Shown here: positions 25,719-35,159 of the stretch, one piece after another
Numbering within the stretch: the stretch's first letter is position 1
How the letters are laid out: each line of letters begins with the position of its first letter
DNA from: Planctomycetota bacterium
Lineage (GTDB): Bacteria; Planctomycetota; UBA1135; GCA-002686595
Direction of reading: 5' to 3'
DNA length: 64,000 nt
Assembly (NCBI GenBank): GCA_023150475.1
Contig: JAKLKU010000003.1
Location: forward strand, 248,001 to 312,000
Notes under the pieces: generated by a model
Seen by the model: only the letters and a program-made list of their open reading frames with translations
Told to the model about the DNA's origin: nothing
Databases searched by the model: none
Made by a program: the position numbers and the translations under genes

Positions 25719-26879
25719 TCAGGCCGAATGACGCGCGTCGTCGTCGCGGCGTTCGGAAAGGGCGCCGTGCAGCAGCCGTCCGAGCGGCGTCGCGAGTTGG
25801 CGCGCTTGTTCGGCGAGCTCGCGGAACGAGTCCTCCGCCGGAGCTTCGTCGGGAGCGATCGCGCGACCGTCGACGTGCTTGAGCGAGAGCGCGAGGCGTT
25901 CGCGTTCGGCGTCGAGCGAAACGACGCGCACCGAGACGCGTTCGCCCGCAGCGAGCAACGCACCGAGGTCGCGTTGTCCGCGCAGATCGACTTCCGACTT
26001 CGCGACGAGGCCTTCGATGCCCGGGGCGACGAGCACGAACGCGCCGAACGGCAACACGCGTTTGATCGTGCCTTCGACGATGCGCCCGATCGGCAGACGC
26101 GTCGCGGCGTGAGGCCACGGGCTTGGCAGCGTCTGCTTGAGTCCCAAGGCGACCCGCGCGCCGCCGCCGCGCACTGCGAGGACCTTGGCGTGGACCGTCT
26201 GACCGATGCGGAAGAGCGCGGACGGATGCTCGACGCGTTCGTACGCGAGGTTCGAGACGTGGATGAGCCCTTCGAGGCCGTCGCCGAGCGACACGAACAC
26301 GCCGTACGGCTCGACGCGCGTCACGCGGCCGGGCACCGTCTGACCGATCGACAGCGCACCCACGCGACGTTGGCGATCGTCGACGCGCTCGCGCTGCTCG
26401 ACGACCTTGCGCGAGACGAGCACGCGCTGGCGCTCGCGGTCGACTTCGAGCACTTCGCAGACGAGCGTCTTGCCGACGAGCACGTCGGGCCGCTCGTCGC
26501 GCGCGAGTCCGGTGTGCGACTTCGGCATGAACGCGTGCAACGGTCCGATCTTGAGCTCGAGCCCGCCGTGTTCGGCGCGGATCGCGCGTGCGTGGACGAG
26601 ATCGCCCACCTGCATGTGCTCCCACGTCGCGAGACTCGGCGCTTCGCGGCGTTGCAGCACCCAGAGCCCGTCCTCGCGGCCGCGCAGCGTGAACTCGAAC
26701 TCGTCGCCGACGTCGGGCGCGCGCTCGAATTCGCGCACCGAGATCAAGCCTTGCATGCGCGGGCCGAGTTCGACGAACACGTCGCGGCCGTACACGCCGA
26801 CGACCACGCCTTTCCACACTCGGAGCGTGTGCTCGCCGTGTTCGGTCGCGGGCAGGCGGTTCGAACGTTCCCCTCGCAT
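25719..26879 (-). CDS. RNA-binding protein with four S1 domains (ribosomal protein S1-like)
   Basis: The 386-residue protein consists of four S1/OB-fold repeats. They begin near residues 20 (VWKGVVVGVYGRDVFVELG), 95 (VGDLVHARAIRAEHGGLEL), 185 (IGQTVPGRVTRVEPYGVFVSLG) and 275 (IGRIVEGTIKRVLPFGAFVLVAPG). The third and fourth are canonical, with GLIHVSNL and GLVAKSEVD turns. It is shorter than ribosomal S1 (usually six domains), so it may be a second S1-like RNA chaperone or a translation-associated factor. The start at 26879 was chosen because the first S1 repeat follows within about 15 residues; the frame continues to 27062 without similarity. It is convergent with the beta-helix gene and divergent from the CarboxypepD_reg gene at 27010. 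Confidence 0.88.
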   Translation of the reverse strand: MRGERSNRLPATEHGEHTLRVWKGVVVGVYGRDVFVELGPRMQGLISVREFERAPDVGDEFEFTLRGREDGLWVLQRREAPSLATWEHMQVGDLVHARAIRAEHGGLELKIGPLHAFMPKSHTGLARDERPDVLVGKTLVCEVLEVDRERQRVLVSRKVVEQRERVDDRQRRVGALSIGQTVPGRVTRVEPYGVFVSLGDGLEGLIHVSNLAYERVEHPSALFRIGQTVHAKVLAVRGGGARVALGLKQTLPSPWPHAATRLPIGRIVEGTIKRVLPFGAFVLVAPGIEGLVAKSEVDLRGQRDLGALLAAGERVSVRVVSLDAERERLALSLKHVDGRAIAPDEAPAEDSFRELAEQARQLATPLGRLLHGALSERRDDDARHSA

Positions 26880-27009
26880 GGCTCGCTCGGACGGGTCGGA
26901 TGCTAGCACGGCGCGCGGGACCTGAAAGCCCCTCGGAACGTGCACGAGTTGACGAGTCGCCGGCCGTCGACGACGCTCTGGCTCCCCAAGTCGCGCGTGC
27001 GACGCCGCC

Positions 27010-28587
27010 ATGCCCGCCCCTTCGAATCGCCGCGAGCGCGGCGTCTGGATCGTCGCCGCCACCGCCGCCGCGATCGTCGCGGTCGCACTCTGCGCACTCC
27101 TGTTCTGGCTCGCGAGCGGCGATCGAAGCGATCACGCGAACACGGCCCGAGCGTCCGAGGCCGACCGCGAGGCGCACGACTCCGACGAGCTCGCGGGCGC
27201 GACGCCGGTCACGCCACTCTCTCGCGCCGCGGTCGACGCGCCGCTCCCGAACGCCGAGCTCGTCGACGCGCGAGCGTCCGACGCGACCGCAGCGCCGGCG
27301 ACGACGCCCCCGCCGCGCGAAGTCGCCGATCTCGCCGCGCGCGACCAGCTCCTGCTGCGCGTCGTCGACGAACGCCAACGCCCGATCTTCGACGCGGCGG
27401 TGATGATCCAAGGTCTGCGCAAGGAGGGCGACGAAGGCTCGTGGTTCTCGCGCCGCGACGACGTCGTGCCGGTGCGCACCGACCACGAAGGCCGCGCGCG
27501 GATCCCCTACGAGCGTTGGACCGACGGCGACGCGAAGACGGTGCGCGTCGATCTGTTGGTCGAGCATCCCGACTTCATCTCGTTCACGGAGGACAGCTTC
27601 GTGCTCGCGCCGGGCGAACACGTGATCACGCTCGCGCAAGGCTCGATCGTGTGGGTCACCGTGCGCCACCAAGGCCGCGTGGTGCCCGACGCGCGGCTCA
27701 CGGTCGAGTGGGAAGCCCAACTCGGGAACGACGGTTGGCGGCGCGAGCCCGACGGCCGGATCTCGACGACACGGCTCGCTCCCGGAGCGCACTGGATCAC
27801 GGCGACGTTCACGGACGCGGCGCTCGGGACGCTGGCGAGCGAGTTCACGCCGTTCGAGCTCGCCGCGAACTCACAGCTCGATCTCGAGCTCGAGCTCCTC
27901 GAACCCGTGACGTTGCGCGGCAAGCTCGACGACTCCGTCCCTCGGCCGATCGTCGACGGGCACGTGTGGGTCAACCTCCACGCGAACCGCGACAACCGCG
28001 GGCTCTCGAGCGATCACGAAGCGCCGGTCGCGGCCGACGGGACGTTCGAGATCGAAGGCTTGCGCCGCGCGCGCGGCCAGATCATCGCGCTGTGCGACGG
28101 TTGGACGTCGAAGCTCGTGCCGCCGCGTTCCTTGGACGAAGCGCACACGCGCCCAGGACCGAACAGCACGGAGGCGGACCGCGCTCGTTTGCTCGAACGC
28201 GTGCGCGCCGAGGAGCGCCACGCACAATCGATCGACGTCGACGCCGGCGAGCTCGTCGTGGTCGAGATGGAGCCGGCGAGCGAGCTCGAAGTGCGCGTCG
28301 TCGACGAGCACGGCGCGCCGCTCGCCGACGTGACGGTCAGCGCGTGGCCCAACGTGCAGTGGCGCGGCGTCGGCTCGACGATCTTCCCGTGGAAGGATTG
28401 GAACGCGGTCACCGACGAACGCGGCATCGCGCGCATCGGCAACCTGCCGCCCGACGAGGACCTCTGGTTCGGCGCGTCCTCGCCGACGCACCAACTGACG
28501 AAGCCCCACCGCGACCGCAACCCGAGCGCGAAGCTCGAGAGCGGCAAGACGACGCGTTTCGAGCTCGCGCTCGAACGCACGCCTTGA
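27010..28587 (+). CDS. Membrane-anchored carboxypeptidase-regulatory-like protein
   Basis: This 525-residue protein has a short basic N-terminus, one transmembrane anchor (VWIVAATAAAIVAVALCALLFWLA), an Ala/Pro-rich stalk to about residue 105 and then four or five beta-sandwich units. Examples are LLRVVDERQRPIFDAAVMI, TLRGKLDDSVPRPIVDGHVW and LEVRVVDEHGAPLADVTVS, each followed by a T-DEHG or T-DERG turn of the CarboxypepD_reg fold. Its organisation matches the proteins at 15059 and 62648 and the extracytoplasmic part of the ECF fusion at 17712. No enzymatic domain is visible. The start is the ATG just before the basic residues that flank the anchor. Confidence 0.8.
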   Translation: MPAPSNRRERGVWIVAATAAAIVAVALCALLFWLASGDRSDHANTARASEADREAHDSDELAGATPVTPLSRAAVDAPLPNAELVDARASDATAAPATTPPPREVADLAARDQLLLRVVDERQRPIFDAAVMIQGLRKEGDEGSWFSRRDDVVPVRTDHEGRARIPYERWTDGDAKTVRVDLLVEHPDFISFTEDSFVLAPGEHVITLAQGSIVWVTVRHQGRVVPDARLTVEWEAQLGNDGWRREPDGRISTTRLAPGAHWITATFTDAALGTLASEFTPFELAANSQLDLELELLEPVTLRGKLDDSVPRPIVDGHVWVNLHANRDNRGLSSDHEAPVAADGTFEIEGLRRARGQIIALCDGWTSKLVPPRSLDEAHTRPGPNSTEADRARLLERVRAEERHAQSIDVDAGELVVVEMEPASELEVRVVDEHGAPLADVTVSAWPNVQWRGVGSTIFPWKDWNAVTDERGIARIGNLPPDEDLWFGASSPTHQLTKPHRDRNPSAKLESGKTTRFELALERTP

Positions 28588-28672
28588 GCGAGCAGCGTCC
28601 GCCGACGACCGCCACGGAGCCGCGAGGTCGCGGGCACCACGAGTCGGAGCGCCCGCGCCGCACGCCCACCGG

Positions 28673-30034
28673 TCACTTCGTCTTGGCGCGCAGGATCTCG
28701 AGCGCTCGCTCGAGGATCGGATCGCGCGAGGCGAGCTCCTCGGCCGTCGCCGCCACTTCGACGTCCGGCGCAAGGCCTTCGCCTTCGAAGCACGTGCCGT
28801 CCGGGCGCAAGTCTTGCCACGACGGCACGAACACGGTGACGCCGTTCGAGAGCTCGTGCGGCTTGGGATTGCCACTCGAACCGTACGTGCGCTCGCCGAC
28901 GACGGTGCAGTCGCGTGCTTGGCGCAGCATCAACACGAACGACTCGTTGCTGCTCATCACGTAGCGGCTCGTCAACACGGCGACCGGCACGGTCAGTCGC
29001 TTCGACGCGTCGTCGTTCGCCTGGACGGAGCGATCGAACACCGGGCCGAAGCCGTTCTTGCCCGGCCCCGTGCGATAACGGTTCTTGGCGTACACCTTGG
29101 TGCCTTCGACGAACCACGCGGCGATGCGTCGCGCGAGCAGCTCGTCGCCGCCCGAGTTCGGCCGCACGTCGACCACGAACGCCTTCGCGTCCGAGAGCGA
29201 ACGCAACGCGACTTCGAGCGCGTCGACGTCACCCGCTCGCTCCCAAGCACCGATCATCACGTACGCGATCCCATCTTGCGTCCGGCCCGCGAGACCGTTC
29301 GAACCGACGACTTCGGTGCTCACGTACTGCGCGAGTCGCTCGCGCCGATACAGCGAGTCGACCGCGCGCGTGCCGGTCGGATAGACCTGGTTCTCGCAAC
29401 GCAAATAGAGGTGCAAATCCTCGGTCGCCGCGAGCATCCGCGCGACACGTCCCGTCCAACCGCGCGTCGTCTTCGAGGCGAGGATCTTCGGTTCGTGCGC
29501 GCGGAAGAGCTTCTCCCAGTCCTTCACGCGCAAGTCGTAGTACGAATAGGAACTCGCGAGCTCCTTCTTCAATGCGTCGAACGCCTTGTGATTCGCCGCC
29601 TTCTGCTGCGCTTGGTTCGGCAGCTTCTCGGGCAACGTCCGGAACATCCACGGCGTCGGCACGAGCGGCACGCCCTTTTCGCTCTGGAAGTTCGACGCGC
29701 CGGAACAGTTGAGGCCGAGTTGGTAGTCGTGATCGGGCTCGAGCTCGACGTCGACGACGAACTTCTCGCGGCTGTCCCACCGCGGCTTCGACTTGAACTT
29801 CGGGAAGTTCGGCCCGCCACCGCACACGGAGTAACCGGCGTCGTTCATCGGCCGATCGAAGACCACGACCAACGACTTGGTCTCCTTGGCGTCGACTTCG
29901 AGGTCGAGGTGCTCGGGCTCGATGCGCACGATCTTCGGCGGATCGTCGGCGAGCGCGTCGGTCGCGAGCGACTCGGCGACCGGCACTTCGAGCGGACCAG
30001 GCGACACGAGCATCACGAGCGCAAGCGCGAGCAT
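28673..30034 (-). CDS. Exported S41-family serine protease (C-terminal processing peptidase-like)
   Basis: The 453-residue protein begins with a signal peptide (LALALVMLVSPGPLEVPVA). Residues 30-125 form an Ig-like/SbsA-type domain; the S41 protease core runs from about 255 to 420. It shows AFVVDVRPNSGGDELL (oxyanion and substrate strand), the nucleophile region VMSSNESFVLML (serines 361-362) and GERTYGSSGNP. The position that holds the catalytic lysine in CtpA-type enzymes is Ser or Gly here, so this fits the S41B branch better than the CtpA branch; the exact catalytic serine is inferred. The ATG at 30034 is preceded by GGAGG about 8 nt upstream; a longer frame reaching 30178 overlaps the neighbouring gene and was rejected. 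It lies downstream of the gene at 30151 on the same strand. Confidence 0.85.
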   Translation of the reverse strand: MLALALVMLVSPGPLEVPVAESLATDALADDPPKIVRIEPEHLDLEVDAKETKSLVVVFDRPMNDAGYSVCGGGPNFPKFKSKPRWDSREKFVVDVELEPDHDYQLGLNCSGASNFQSEKGVPLVPTPWMFRTLPEKLPNQAQQKAANHKAFDALKKELASSYSYYDLRVKDWEKLFRAHEPKILASKTTRGWTGRVARMLAATEDLHLYLRCENQVYPTGTRAVDSLYRRERLAQYVSTEVVGSNGLAGRTQDGIAYVMIGAWERAGDVDALEVALRSLSDAKAFVVDVRPNSGGDELLARRIAAWFVEGTKVYAKNRYRTGPGKNGFGPVFDRSVQANDDASKRLTVPVAVLTSRYVMSSNESFVLMLRQARDCTVVGERTYGSSGNPKPHELSNGVTVFVPSWQDLRPDGTCFEGEGLAPDVEVAATAEELASRDPILERALEILRAKTK

Positions 30035-30150
30035 CACGAACACCTCCTTCGCGGACGTCGAACGCACGGCATCGTAGCTTCGAACGCCCGCGTCGACGGC
30101 TCTACGCTGCGCGGCGTACGCGCCCTCCGCGCGTCCCAGCGTTCGCCGAG

Positions 30151-30918
30151 TCAGAAGATCCAGCGCCAGACGTACCACTCGCCCGCCAACCGCTCGTACT
30201 CGTCGCCAGAGAGATTCGGCGGCACGCCGCGTTCGCTGTACGCGAAGCCAAACGCGTCGACGAAGCCCGCGCGCGCGACGAGGAAACGAACGCCGCCGTC
30301 GAACGTCTCGATGCGCGTGACCGGATACGTGCCGACGAAGTGCACCTCACCGGGCTGCCAAGCCTCGAGCTCGGCGTCGACGAGCGCCCGCTCGTGTCGC
30401 GCGTGTTCCGCCAACGCATCGAGTTCCGACCTGGAGAGTTCGAAGCGCACACGCAGCGGTACGCCGAACCACGCGACGACCACGAGACCGACGACGAGCA
30501 CGGGCGGAACGCACCAACGGACGCGCTGTTCACGCCACGTGTCGCGCCACCGCCCGTCCAGCCGTGCTTGCACCAACCCGAGGAGCACGACCACGAACCA
30601 AATCGCCAGCATCACCAGCAATGCAGGCGCCACGAAGCCGAGCAACAGAGGATCCCACCCGGGAACACTGAGCGAATGGACGGCGACGAGCGCGACGAAA
30701 CCGAGCGCCGCGAAGTAGACGCGCACGAACCAGGTGCGGCCCGCCGTGCTCGAGCGCCCGGCGCTCCACTCCGCGAACAGAGCGAGCAGACACGTGGAAC
30801 CGAGACCGAGCGCGACGAACGACACGGACTGGCGCGTCGTCGTCTCGAACCCGACGGCCCACACGACGACGAACGCCACGAGCACGAGCGTCGCGAACCC
30901 CTTCTCCGCGCGTGACAT
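30151..30918 (-). CDS. Predicted multi-pass membrane protein of unknown function
   Basis: The 255-residue protein has five hydrophobic segments in the first 175 residues (such as FATLVLVAFVVVWAVGF, VSFVALGLGSTCLLALF, VALVAVHSLSV, FVAPALLVMLAIWFVVVLLGL and VPPVLVVGLVVVAWFGV), then a soluble C-terminal part of about 80 residues with SRSELDALAEHARHE. I do not recognise the family. The start is uncertain: ATG at 30918 begins 5 residues before the first hydrophobic segment, and an ATG at 30945 is also possible; neither has a good ribosome-binding site. It is divergent from the small membrane protein at 31254 and 117 bp upstream of the S41 protease gene. Confidence 0.65.
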   Translation of the reverse strand: MSRAEKGFATLVLVAFVVVWAVGFETTTRQSVSFVALGLGSTCLLALFAEWSAGRSSTAGRTWFVRVYFAALGFVALVAVHSLSVPGWDPLLLGFVAPALLVMLAIWFVVVLLGLVQARLDGRWRDTWREQRVRWCVPPVLVVGLVVVAWFGVPLRVRFELSRSELDALAEHARHERALVDAELEAWQPGEVHFVGTYPVTRIETFDGGVRFLVARAGFVDAFGFAYSERGVPPNLSGDEYERLAGEWYVWRWIF

Positions 30919-31253
30919 GGTGCCGAGCCCGTCCAGGCTCGTCATGCTCGTCTGTGGTAACCGCTCGCGCAACAGCCGTGCTCGGCACGTGAGTTGGCGC
31001 GCAGTCCCTCGTGATCCGCCGTGATCCGCGCACACACCGCAACGTCGCGCGCACCGCACCGCGGTCATGCGTTGAGCCTTCAGCTGGACTCGCACCGCCA
31101 GTGCGTGCAGACGAAGCGCGCGTGTCCGGCGCGGCGCCCTGTACGCGAGTTCCTTGCGAGCCGGACGTGCGCGCGAGTAGTTTCGGCACACGGTCGGCGA
31201 ATCGTCGGCTTCTCGACGACGTGCAACCGAGCTGACGATCAAGGAGCGAAGCG
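30919..31253. other. Divergent intergenic region, 335 bp
   Basis: No gene is supported. Short inverted segments occur (for example around 31010-31035, CGTGATCCGCCGTGATCCGCG, a near-direct repeat of GTGATCCGC). The forward gene's Shine-Dalgarno AAGGAG lies at about 31240-31245. Confidence 0.45.
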
Positions 31254-31556
31254 ATGATCCTCAAACGTGTGGCCCCCCTTTCTCTCGCGAAGATCCTGGG
31301 GGTCACCTACGCAGCGTTCGGTGTATTCGCAGGGCTGTTCGTCGCCGCGATGACGGTGCTGGGCTCGACGTTCGGCAGGGGCGAGCACACGCTGCCGGAG
31401 CCGGGAGTGGGCGTACTCGCGATCCTCATCTTTCCCATGCTCTACGGAGCGATCGGCTTCGTCGGAGGAGTCGTCGTCGCGTTCATCTACAACGTGGCGG
31501 CCGGCGCGGTCGGCGGCTTGGAGTTCGAGCTCTCACGAGAACCGCGCGAGTCGTGA
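31254..31556 (+). CDS. Small two-helix membrane protein
   Basis: The 100-residue protein has a first hydrophobic segment (residues 13-35, GVTYAAFGVFAGLFVAAMTVLG), a polar loop, then a second hydrophobic region (53-85) that includes MLYGAIGFVGGVVVAFIYNV and ends with AAGAVGGLEFEL. This layout, with a final YN--A---GG-E-E motif, is found in small uncharacterised membrane proteins of several phyla; I recall no assigned function. Shine-Dalgarno AAGGAG lies about 8 nt upstream. It precedes the ClC-CBS gene by 87 bp on the same strand and may be co-transcribed with it. Confidence 0.7.
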   Translation: MILKRVAPLSLAKILGVTYAAFGVFAGLFVAAMTVLGSTFGRGEHTLPEPGVGVLAILIFPMLYGAIGFVGGVVVAFIYNVAAGAVGGLEFELSREPRES

Positions 31557-31643
31557 CGCGTTTCCTCGTCTGTGTCGGCGGCGAGCCAACGCGAAGCACG
31601 CGGCTCGACACGCGCGGACGTCGTATGCAGACTGCGCCGCACG

Positions 31644-33398
31644 ATGCGGTTGCCGCGGCTCGAGCCCGAAACGCGCTTTCTGATCCTCGCCGCGGCGATC
31701 GGCGCGGCGGGAGCGCTCGTCAACGCGGGCTTTCGTGAATTGATCGCACTCTCGCACCGCGTGTTCGTTTCGGGCACGCGCGAGCTCTTCGAGCCGATGG
31801 GGCTCGGCTGGAAGCCGTTGCTCGTGTTGCTCGCGCCGGCGCTCGGCGGGCTCGCGGTCGGCGCGCTCGGACGATTCTCGCGCACCGAAGTCGGCGGCTA
31901 CGCGCTCCCGAGCTTCCTCGAGAAGGTCAACCTGAACGCGGCGGGCCTGACGCTCAAGTCGACGCTCTTGCGCGGGCTCGCGGCCGCGCTGACGCTCGGC
32001 TCCGGCGGCTCGGCGGGCGTCGAAGGTCCGATCGCGTCGCTCGGCGGCGGCATCGCGGCGTGGTTCGCACGCACGCGCCAGCTCGTCGGCGAACGGCTGC
32101 GCGTGCTGATCGCCTGCGGCGCGAGCGCGGCGGTCGCGGCGGCGTACGGCGCGCCAATCGCCGGCGTGTTCTTCACGCAGGAGATCGTGCTCGCGGGCAA
32201 CTACGACTTGCAGAACTTCGTGCGGATCGTCGTCGCCTCGGGATCCGCGACGGTCGTGGCACGGGCGATCCGCGGCGATGCGCCGCTCTTCGAGGTCGAG
32301 CCATTCCACCTCGTCGGCGCGAGCGAAGTGCTCTTCTACCTCGCGCTCGGACTCGCATGCGGGTTGCTCGGCGCGGTCTTCTCGCGGCTCTTCTTCGCGA
32401 GCAAGCGGCGCTTCGAGCAGTCGACGGTCTCACCGATGTGGAAGCCTGCGATCGGCGGCGCGATGGTCGGCGTGCTCGCGATCTTCGTGCCCGGCGTGCT
32501 CGGCATCGGCCACGAAGTCATCGAAGGCGTGTTGCGCGCCGACTACAACCAGCTCGGCAGCCTGACGCTCTCACTCGCCTTGCTGGTCGCCGCGAAGATG
32601 GTCGCGACGTCGCTGACGATCGGCTCGGGAGGCGCCGGAGGCATCTTCGGGCCGTCGCTCGTGCTCGGCGCGGTGCTCGGAGCGCTGGTCGGCGGCGTCG
32701 CCGATCACTTCTGGCACGCGCAGACTTCGATTCCGGCGCACTACGCGCTCGTCGGCATGGGCGCGTTCCTCGCCGCGACGGTGCGCGCGCCGCTGACGAG
32801 CATCTTCCTCGTGTTCGAGATGACCGGCTCGTCGTCGACTGCCGTGCTGCCGACGATCATCGCGGTCGCGGCGTCTCTCTTCGTCGCGCGCAAGCTCGAA
32901 CGACGCTCGATCGACGACACCGAGCTCGCCGGCCGCGGCGTGCACTTGAAACGCGGCCGCGACGTCGGCGTCCTGACGAGCATCACCTGTGGCGACGCGA
33001 TGGAGCGCGAGTTCGCCGCGATCCCGGCGACGGCCGCCGCACCGGAGCTCCAAGCGTTGCTCGCGCACTCCAAGGCGAACGCGTACGTCGTGCTCGACGC
33101 CGAGGACCGGCTGGTCGGCATCCTCTCGGTGCAGGACCTGCGCGTGCTCGATCCTGCGACGGCGGCCGACCTCGGCTCGCTCGCGATCGCCTCCGAGCTC
33201 TGCGAACGCAACGTCGTCACCGTCTTCGAGGACGAGCCGCTTTCCGCGGCGCTCGCGAAGATCGACGAGCACGGGTTCCGTCAGCTCCCGGTCGTGTCCC
33301 GCGACGATCCACGCAAGGTGGTCGGCCTCGTCGAACGCCGCCACGTGCTCACGGCCTACCGTCGTGCGTTGATCTCGCAGCGCGTCGGCGGCGGCTAG
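31644..33398 (+). CDS. ClC-family chloride channel/antiporter with C-terminal CBS pair
   Basis: The 584-residue protein has the full ClC core (about 1-430) followed by two CBS domains (about 445-505 and 515-575; LVGILSVQDLRVL and VVGLVERRHVLTAYR). Selectivity motifs are GSGGSAGVEGPIASLGG, where the usual Arg of GREGP is Val but the gating Glu is kept, AAAYGAPIAGVFFTQE, and GSGGAGGIFGPSLVLGA. CBS pairs bind adenine nucleotides and adjust channel activity. The start at 31644 is just before the first membrane segment; a frame from 31572 is open but lacks support. The stop shares four bases (CTAG, 33395-33398) with the stop of the convergent antiporter gene. It differs from the ClC at the left edge, which keeps GREGP. 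Confidence 0.92.
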   Translation: MRLPRLEPETRFLILAAAIGAAGALVNAGFRELIALSHRVFVSGTRELFEPMGLGWKPLLVLLAPALGGLAVGALGRFSRTEVGGYALPSFLEKVNLNAAGLTLKSTLLRGLAAALTLGSGGSAGVEGPIASLGGGIAAWFARTRQLVGERLRVLIACGASAAVAAAYGAPIAGVFFTQEIVLAGNYDLQNFVRIVVASGSATVVARAIRGDAPLFEVEPFHLVGASEVLFYLALGLACGLLGAVFSRLFFASKRRFEQSTVSPMWKPAIGGAMVGVLAIFVPGVLGIGHEVIEGVLRADYNQLGSLTLSLALLVAAKMVATSLTIGSGGAGGIFGPSLVLGAVLGALVGGVADHFWHAQTSIPAHYALVGMGAFLAATVRAPLTSIFLVFEMTGSSSTAVLPTIIAVAASLFVARKLERRSIDDTELAGRGVHLKRGRDVGVLTSITCGDAMEREFAAIPATAAAPELQALLAHSKANAYVVLDAEDRLVGILSVQDLRVLDPATAADLGSLAIASELCERNVVTVFEDEPLSAALAKIDEHGFRQLPVVSRDDPRKVVGLVERRHVLTAYRRALISQRVGGG

Positions 33399-34651
33399 AC
33401 GTCTTCTCGAGGTCGATCGAGCACGTCCTCTGGTTCGACGTCGGGTAGCTGTGGCGCATCGAACTCGGGCGGGGCCGCTGAGAAGAACCACGTCGGCGAC
33501 ATCGTGGAGATCACGGCGTACACGATCAAGCCGCCGAAGAGCTCCGGCGGCGCGCCGAACGAATCACGCAAGATGCGCGCGAGGACCAACGTAAAGACGA
33601 GCGTCGGCATCATCGCGACGCCGATGCGGTGGCTGATGAACCACCGTCCGCTGTGTCCGACGCTGTGGAGGCCGCCGATCATCAACCAGCGCAGCGGCAA
33701 GCACACGATCGCGAAGCCCAACCCCGTCGCGATCGCCGGCAAGCCGAGATCCGCCGTCGACACGGCGAGCCCGGCATCGAAGAAGTAGAACGGCACGAAG
33801 ACCGAAGCGAACGATTCGATCGCGCCGAGCATATTCTCCGAGCCCAAGGCCGGCAGCTTGCGCCGGAACCGTTGCGCCACCATGCCCACCACGAACGCGC
33901 CGACGAGGTAGTACACGCCGAGGTGCTTCGTGATCAGCGCGCATGCAACCGCAAGGACGATCAGGAAGGCGAACTCGGAGCGCGGCGCGCGGGGCACGAT
34001 CCACTCGGCGAACCAGCGGAAGGCGAACGGCAATGTGCCGATCATCGCCAGGAGAATGCCCGTCGAAACGGCTAGTGTGCCCACACTCTCGGAGCGCAGC
34101 GTCACGAACAAAGCGAGCAGCGCGAGGATCTCGCTCGTGATCGTGAACGTGCGGATCCAAAACCGCTCGTCGCGGCTGGCACCGAGCGCGTCGAACGACT
34201 CGAGGATGAAGCCGGCCGAGGGTGTGAGCACCGCGAGCGCCACCAGCGTCGCCGCACGACCGTCGAGTCCCAACACGAGGTGCGCCACGTACGCGACCCC
34301 GGCCGTGACCAGAGCGAGCACCGACACCAAGGACGTGAGCAGCCGCGCGTGCTTCCGAAGGGGCTGGAGCTCCACCTCGAGCCCGGCGAACAGGAACAGC
34401 GAGACGATGCCGAACGTCGCGAGCTGATGGATCGTCGCGTCGTCCGCGATGGCGGGTTCGAGCGCTCGGGCACCGAAGCCGAGTGCGAGCGCCGTGATCG
34501 CCCGCGGGATCCGCAGGTGCTGCAACAGGCGCGGTACGACGAACAGCGCGAGCAGCAGCACGACGTAACCGACGTCCGGCTGGATCGTGGACACCCAGTC
34601 CCGCCACGACGGCGACGTCTCGTCGATGGAGGTTTGCGCGAGAGCCCACAC
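33395..34651 (-). CDS. CPA2-type cation/proton antiporter (Kef/Nha-like)
   Basis: About 418 residues, with 12 or so hydrophobic helices. VVLLLALFVVPRLLQHLRIPRAITALALGFGARAL at the start and LFLFAGLEVEL near residue 75 are typical of CPA2 Na+/H+ or K+/H+ antiporters, as is HLGVYYLVGAFVVGMVAQR later, where the conserved acidic pair is not obvious. No TrkA_N or NAD-binding tail is present; the C-terminus is a short acidic tail (DVEPEDVLDRPRED). The start is unresolved: the frame is open to 35119 but a credible opposite-strand gene begins at 34778, so I placed the start at GTG 34651 (GTG at 34594 is also possible). Neither has a good ribosome-binding site. It is convergent with and overlaps the ClC-CBS stop. 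Confidence 0.82.
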   Translation of the reverse strand: MWALAQTSIDETSPSWRDWVSTIQPDVGYVVLLLALFVVPRLLQHLRIPRAITALALGFGARALEPAIADDATIHQLATFGIVSLFLFAGLEVELQPLRKHARLLTSLVSVLALVTAGVAYVAHLVLGLDGRAATLVALAVLTPSAGFILESFDALGASRDERFWIRTFTITSEILALLALFVTLRSESVGTLAVSTGILLAMIGTLPFAFRWFAEWIVPRAPRSEFAFLIVLAVACALITKHLGVYYLVGAFVVGMVAQRFRRKLPALGSENMLGAIESFASVFVPFYFFDAGLAVSTADLGLPAIATGLGFAIVCLPLRWLMIGGLHSVGHSGRWFISHRIGVAMMPTLVFTLVLARILRDSFGAPPELFGGLIVYAVISTMSPTWFFSAAPPEFDAPQLPDVEPEDVLDRPREDV

Positions 34652-34777
34652 GGGGTAGGAGAATAGCGACTCCCGTTCGACGGCAAGCGAGCCGTCCCGC
34701 CGGACGGATCCACGCGAATGCGCTGAATCGTCGGCATCCGCGTCGGTACTTTCATCGAGAGAAAGAGGAGTCTCGTC

Positions 34778-35065
34778 ATGGGTTTGATCAATTGGATCTT
34801 CGACATCTACCAGCACACGCAGATCGATCGCGCGAAGGAAGAAGCGGCGGCTGCGCGCGCCGAGCTCGCGCAAGTGCGCACGCATGGCGGCGGCGTCGAT
34901 GCGGCGCGGCTCGAACGAGCGCTCGAAGAGCTTGCGCTCGCGACGAAGACGATGCAGCGATTGATGGTCGAGAAGGGTGTTTGCACCACCGACGAGTTCG
35001 CGCGCACGCTGCGGATGATCGACCGCGAGGATGGGCGCGAGGACGGCCGATCGCCGCTCCAGTGA
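34778..35065 (+). CDS. Small coiled-coil protein of unknown function
   Basis: The 95-residue protein opens with an amphipathic segment (GLINWIFDIYQHTQID) then heptad-rich helices (RAKEEAAAARAELAQ and DAARLERALEELALATKTMQRLMVEK). An acidic C-terminal tail follows. An AGAGGAG Shine-Dalgarno lies about 7 nt before the ATG, which supports its being real even though the opposite strand is open here. A structural or regulatory partner role is possible; I do not recognise the family. Confidence 0.7.
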   Translation: MGLINWIFDIYQHTQIDRAKEEAAAARAELAQVRTHGGGVDAARLERALEELALATKTMQRLMVEKGVCTTDEFARTLRMIDREDGREDGRSPLQ

Positions 35066-35159
35066 ACGCCGGCTCGGCGCGCGCGAGTGGTCCACGAGTG
35101 CCCCGCCGGAGCGCAGCACGTTTGGCGTGCGAGGCGTGATGGGCTAGAACGGCGCTGCG

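Noticed and set aside
34651..35119. An N-terminal extension of the antiporter to 35119
   Set aside because: It would overlap a better-supported forward gene (34778-35065) and has no helical or signal-like character.
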